Shown piece after piece: positions 61,299-64,000 of a DNA stretch of 64,000 nt. The stretch is from Bradyrhizobium niftali (GTDB lineage: Bacteria > Pseudomonadota > Alphaproteobacteria > Rhizobiales > Xanthobacteraceae), in the NCBI RefSeq assembly GCF_004571025.1, contig NZ_SPQT01000002.1, forward strand, positions 248,001-312,000, written 5' to 3'. Each line of letters opens with the position of its first letter. Positions within the stretch are counted from its first letter, which is position 1. The translations under genes were made by a program, and so were the position numbers. Under the pieces are notes generated by a model that did no database searches, was not told where the DNA came from, and was given only the letters and a program-made list of their open reading frames with translations.

Positions 61299-63161
61299 CT
61301 ACCCCGCCGCCTCGTCGAACTGCGTGCTCGCCTCGAGCCATTGCTCTTCCGCGCGCGCCAGCGCGTCGGCGGCATTCGCGCGCGCCTTCGACAGCTGCGC
61401 GGCCTGCTTCGGGTCGCGGGTGAAGATGTCGGGGAGCGATAGCGCGGTATCGATCTTGGCGATGATGTCGCTGACGCGGGCGATCTCGGTCTCGGCTTCC
61501 GCAATGCGCTTCTTCAGCGAGCCGCGATTGTCCGACTTCGGACGCTGCGGCTTCTCGCTTGAGGCGCTGCGTTCGCGCGGGGCGGGTTCGCTGTTGCGCG
61601 CCGACAGCACCAGGCGGCGGTATTCGTCGAGGTCGCCGTCGTAATTGGTGACGGTGCGGTCCGCGACGATCCAGAGCCGATCGGCGCAGGCCTCGATCAG
61701 ATAGCGATCATGCGAGACCATGATCACCGCGCCGGGGAATTCGTTGATGGCTTCGGCGAGCGCGGCGCGGCTGTCGATGTCGAGATGGTTGGTCGGCTCG
61801 TCCAGGATGATCATGTTGGGGCCGAAGAAGGTCGCAAGCCCCAAGAGCAGCCGCGCCTTCTCGCCGCCCGACAGCTTTGCCACCTTGGTGTCGGCCGCCT
61901 TGCCGGAAAAGCCGATCGCACCGGCGCGTGCGCGCACTTTCGCTTCCGGCGCATCGCCCATCAGCTTGCGGACGTGATCGTAGGCGGAGGCGTCCTCGTT
62001 CAATTCGTCGAGCTGATGCTGCGCGAAATAGGCGATCGACAGCTTGTCGGCGCGCGTGACCTTGCCCGTGAACGGCGCGAGGCGGCCGGCGAGCAGCTTC
62101 ACCAGCGTCGACTTGCCGTTGCCGTTGGCGCCGAGAAGCGCGATGCGGTCGTCATTGTCGATGCGCAAGGTGACGCGGCCGAGCACCGGCGTCGCCGGAT
62201 CGTAGCCGACCGCGGCGTTGTCGACGGCGATGATCGGCGGCGACAGGATTTTTTCCGGCGCGGGGAAGCTGATCTCGCGCACGTCCTGGGTGACCAGCGC
62301 GGTGATCGGCTTCAGCCGCTCCAGCATCTTCACGCGTGACTGCGCCTGGCGGGCCTTGGAGGCCTTGGCCTTGAAGCGGTCGACGAAGGCTTGCAGGCGC
62401 GCGCGCTCGGCCTCCTGGCGCTTGACCGCCTTCGCATCGAGCAGCTCGCGCGCGGCGCGCTGCTCCTCGAAGGAGGAGTAGCTGCCCTTGTAGAGCGTGA
62501 GCTTGCCGCGCTCCAGATGCAGGATCTGGTCGACCGAGCTTTCCAGGAGGTCGCGGTCGTGGCTGATCACGATCACCGTGCGCGGATAATGCGCGAGGTG
62601 GTCTTCCAGCCACAGCGTGCCTTCGAGATCGAGATAATTGGTGGGCTCGTCGAGCAGCAGCAGGTCGGGGGCCGCGAACAGCGTCGCGGCGAGCGCGACG
62701 CGCATGCGCCAGCCGCCGGAGAATTCGGCGCAGGGGCGGAGCTGATCGGCGGCGGAAAAGCCGAGGCCGGAGAGGATCGCGGCGGCACGGCTCGGCGCCG
62801 AATGCGCGTCGATGTCGACCAGCCGGGTCTGGATCTCGGCGATCCGGTGTGGATCGGTGGCGCTCTCGGCTTCGGCGAGCAGCGCGTCGCGTTCGAGGTC
62901 GGCCTTGAGCACGACCGAGATCAGGCTCTCGGGGCCGTTCGGCGCCTCCTGCGCGAGGCTGCCGACGCGCCAGCGTGGGGGCAGGGTCACCGTGCCGTGC
63001 TCGGCCGCGAGCTCGCCGCGGATCACCTTGAACAGCGTCGACTTGCCGGTGCCGTTGCGCCCGACCATGCCAACGCGCGATCCGGGCGTGATCTGCACGG
63101 AACTTTGGTCAATCAAAAGGCGTCCGGCGAGGCGGATGGAGAGGTCGGTGATGGACAGCAT
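61299..63161 (-). CDS. ABC-F family ATPase (ribosome-associated type)
   Basis: 620 residues with two ABC cassettes and no membrane domain. Walker A sites are GRNGTGKST (about 35-43) and GANGNGKST (about 335-343). Signatures are the LRPCAEFSGGWRMR and KVAKLSGGEKARLLL runs, with Walker B LLLLDEPTNYLD and MIILDEPTNHLD. The linker helix between cassettes is present, and the C-terminus is a coiled coil (RIAEAETEIARVSD onward), as in Uup/YheS. ABC-F proteins act on the ribosome. The last 62 bp recur at 56360. Confidence 0.95.
   Translation of the reverse strand: MLSITDLSIRLAGRLLIDQSSVQITPGSRVGMVGRNGTGKSTLFKVIRGELAAEHGTVTLPPRWRVGSLAQEAPNGPESLISVVLKADLERDALLAEAESATDPHRIAEIQTRLVDIDAHSAPSRAAAILSGLGFSAADQLRPCAEFSGGWRMRVALAATLFAAPDLLLLDEPTNYLDLEGTLWLEDHLAHYPRTVIVISHDRDLLESSVDQILHLERGKLTLYKGSYSSFEEQRAARELLDAKAVKRQEAERARLQAFVDRFKAKASKARQAQSRVKMLERLKPITALVTQDVREISFPAPEKILSPPIIAVDNAAVGYDPATPVLGRVTLRIDNDDRIALLGANGNGKSTLVKLLAGRLAPFTGKVTRADKLSIAYFAQHQLDELNEDASAYDHVRKLMGDAPEAKVRARAGAIGFSGKAADTKVAKLSGGEKARLLLGLATFFGPNMIILDEPTNHLDIDSRAALAEAINEFPGAVIMVSHDRYLIEACADRLWIVADRTVTNYDGDLDEYRRLVLSARNSEPAPRERSASSEKPQRPKSDNRGSLKKRIAEAETEIARVSDIIAKIDTALSLPDIFTRDPKQAAQLSKARANAADALARAEEQWLEASTQFDEAAG
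61304..61365 (+). repeat. Direct repeat, right copy (native ABC-F 3' end)
   Basis: Counterpart of 56360-56421, here inside the intact ABC-F gene and ending 3 bp before its stop codon. The match is confined to the gene's last codons; the flanks on either side differ. Confidence 0.85.
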
Positions 63162-63232
63162 GCGGCCTTGTCACCGCAGCCGGGATCAAACGCAACCCGT
63201 TTTTGCGCAGCCCGTTCTATGTCTACGGCCTG

Positions 63233-63412
63233 TCAGTGAGCGCCGCCTTCGCGGTCGCGCTTCTTCAGCTCGTCGAGGAGCTGTTCGAGATGCGTCGGCA
63301 GCCGGGGGTCGGGGCGGAGACGCTGCTGAAGCCGTTCGCCTACGGCATCGCAAATCGAGCGGCTGGTGCGCCGGTCGATCTGTTCGCTGTCATTGGCGAA
63401 AAGGCCAGTCAT
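63233..63412 (-). CDS. Short protein, unknown function
   Basis: 59 residues: MTGLFANDSEQIDRRTSRSI, CDAVGERLQQRLRPDPRLPT, then HLEQLLDELKKRDREGGAH. Hydrophilic, helical, with a Leu-rich amphipathic end. I recall close relatives in Bradyrhizobium labelled hypothetical. ATG 63412 is preferred over a longer frame from 63466, because the extra residues (MGTNDLVPCRYSATW) look random. Located between ABC-F and the exported His/Gly protein. Confidence 0.65.
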   Translation of the reverse strand: MTGLFANDSEQIDRRTSRSICDAVGERLQQRLRPDPRLPTHLEQLLDELKKRDREGGAH

Positions 63413-63535
63413 GACGAGGTTCCATGTTGCAGAGTAACGACACGGTACCAAGTCGTTGGTCCCCAAATGGTTTCGCCGGTTGCGGGGAATGTCCGGCGTT
63501 CTAGCAAAAATTGTATGAATTCGTCGTGCCTGCTC

Positions 63536-63572
63536 AAAAACGAGGCCCCGGCGGGGGGATCGCCGGGGCCTC
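63536..63572 (-). terminator. Strong intrinsic terminator of the 63624-63875 gene
   Basis: A perfect 12-bp stem GAGGCCCCGGCG / CGCCGGGGCCTC with a 7-nt loop. On the minus strand it is followed by GTTTTTG. It lies about 50 bp past the stop of the small exported gene. Confidence 0.85.
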
Positions 63573-63623
63573 TCTTGGAAGGTGCCGTGGGGGGCGGCAC
63601 CCTTAAGTTAAGGTGCTGCGGGC

Positions 63624-63875
63624 TCAGTAGCAGCGGTTGATCAGCCGCCAGCGGGGTCCCCAGGGGGTCGGGACCAGCCGGCGCACATAGCAGCCGCCAT
63701 AACCGTAGGAGACGGGGGCATAGTAGCGCGGGCCACCCCAGCCATAGCCGTGATGCCAGCCGCCGCCGTGCCAGCCCCAGCCGCCGCCATGCCAGTGAGC
63801 AGAGGCCGAGGTCGGTGCCAGCGCGGCACCCAGCGCGACCGCAGCGACAGCGGCAAGCGAAAGTTTCCTCAACAT
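63624..63875 (-). CDS. Small exported His/Gly/Trp-rich protein
   Basis: 83 residues. Signal peptide LSLAAVAAVALGAALAPTSA, then HWHGGGWGWHGGGWHHGYGW and a Tyr/Arg-rich end with two cysteines (YGGCYVRRLV, LINRCY). The mature part, about 58 residues, has several His and Trp spaced by glycines, suggesting metal or surface binding. ATG 63875 follows GAGGAGATC. It has its own strong terminator. Similar short exported proteins are common in Bradyrhizobium; function unknown. Confidence 0.82.
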   Translation of the reverse strand: MLRKLSLAAVAAVALGAALAPTSASAHWHGGGWGWHGGGWHHGYGWGGPRYYAPVSYGYGGCYVRRLVPTPWGPRWRLINRCY

Positions 63876-64000
63876 TGTGATCTCCTCAAGACTGCCGGCG
63901 CGAGGTATCGCGTCGATGGAAGGCCGCCGAAACGGTCTGCCTGATGATCAGGCTTTGGTTTCGATAGACCCAACCTTACGCCGGCGAGCTGGACCAAAGC
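63876..64000. other. Window end, upstream region of the exported protein
   Basis: 125 bp with no supported gene; it should contain the promoter for the small exported protein. I see no clear -35/-10 boxes. Confidence 0.4.

Overview
The window is high-GC chromosomal DNA from an alphaproteobacterium, almost certainly Bradyrhizobium or a close relative in the Nitrobacteraceae. The reasons are gene content and order (tpr-lipoprotein-der; radA-cvpA-purF; dnaB-alr; rpsF-rpsR-DUF2232-rplI; fabD-fabG-acpP-fabF-mltG-yicC-gmk; lptF-lptG-lptD-surA-pdxA-rsmA; pepA-holC) and the palindromic intergenic repeats that I associate with this group. The assignment comes from reading the sequence, not from a search. 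Most of the window is core housekeeping. I see no prophage, transposase, CRISPR array, tRNA or rRNA.

Layout. 1-10.5 kb: 3' end of a Pit phosphate transporter, a guanidinium exporter (gdx) on the minus strand behind a guanidine-II (mini-ykkC) riboswitch, prfC, an exported protein, an NnrU-like membrane protein, an acyl-CoA synthetase, a TPR membrane protein plus lipoprotein, der, and a Tet-type MFS exporter. 10.5-24.5 kb, mostly minus strand: an ABC amino-acid-type binding protein without its permease, a beta-propeller protein, an SDR enzyme, purF, cvpA, radA, a TauE/SafE permease, then xthA, alr and dnaB, with small exported proteins between them. 24.5-34 kb: cfa, a c-type cytochrome with a long low-complexity tail, a TetR/thioesterase pair, the ribosomal rpsF-rpsR-rplI operon, and a TetR/fatty-acid-desaturase pair. 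34-41 kb: fatty-acid synthesis genes followed by mltG, yicC and gmk. 41-44 kb: a gene-poor stretch with a large hairpin, a palindromic repeat and several short genes. 44-55 kb: alcohol dehydrogenase, rsmA, pdxA, surA and the LPS transport genes lptD/G/F, then pepA and holC. 55-64 kb: a lipoprotein, a small island (DUF4212, sodium:solute symporter, cNMP/CBS/DUF294 regulator, DEDD exonuclease), an ABC-F ATPase and small exported proteins.

How the genes work together. The lpt and surA genes build the outer membrane. The fab genes supply acyl-ACP, and the adjacent mltG sets glycan strand ends. The ribosomal operon appears to be controlled by an SD-masking leader helix. Both TetR genes carry palindromic operators that overlap or abut their own translation starts and probably control their neighbours. 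The island at 56.4-61.3 kb is the most unusual region: it lies between direct copies of the last ~62 bp of the ABC-F gene, the left copy still in the ABC-F reading frame and differing mainly at synonymous sites. This looks like an insertion or recombination at the 3' end of a protein-coding gene. A near-consensus FNR/FixK box sits in front of the island operon.
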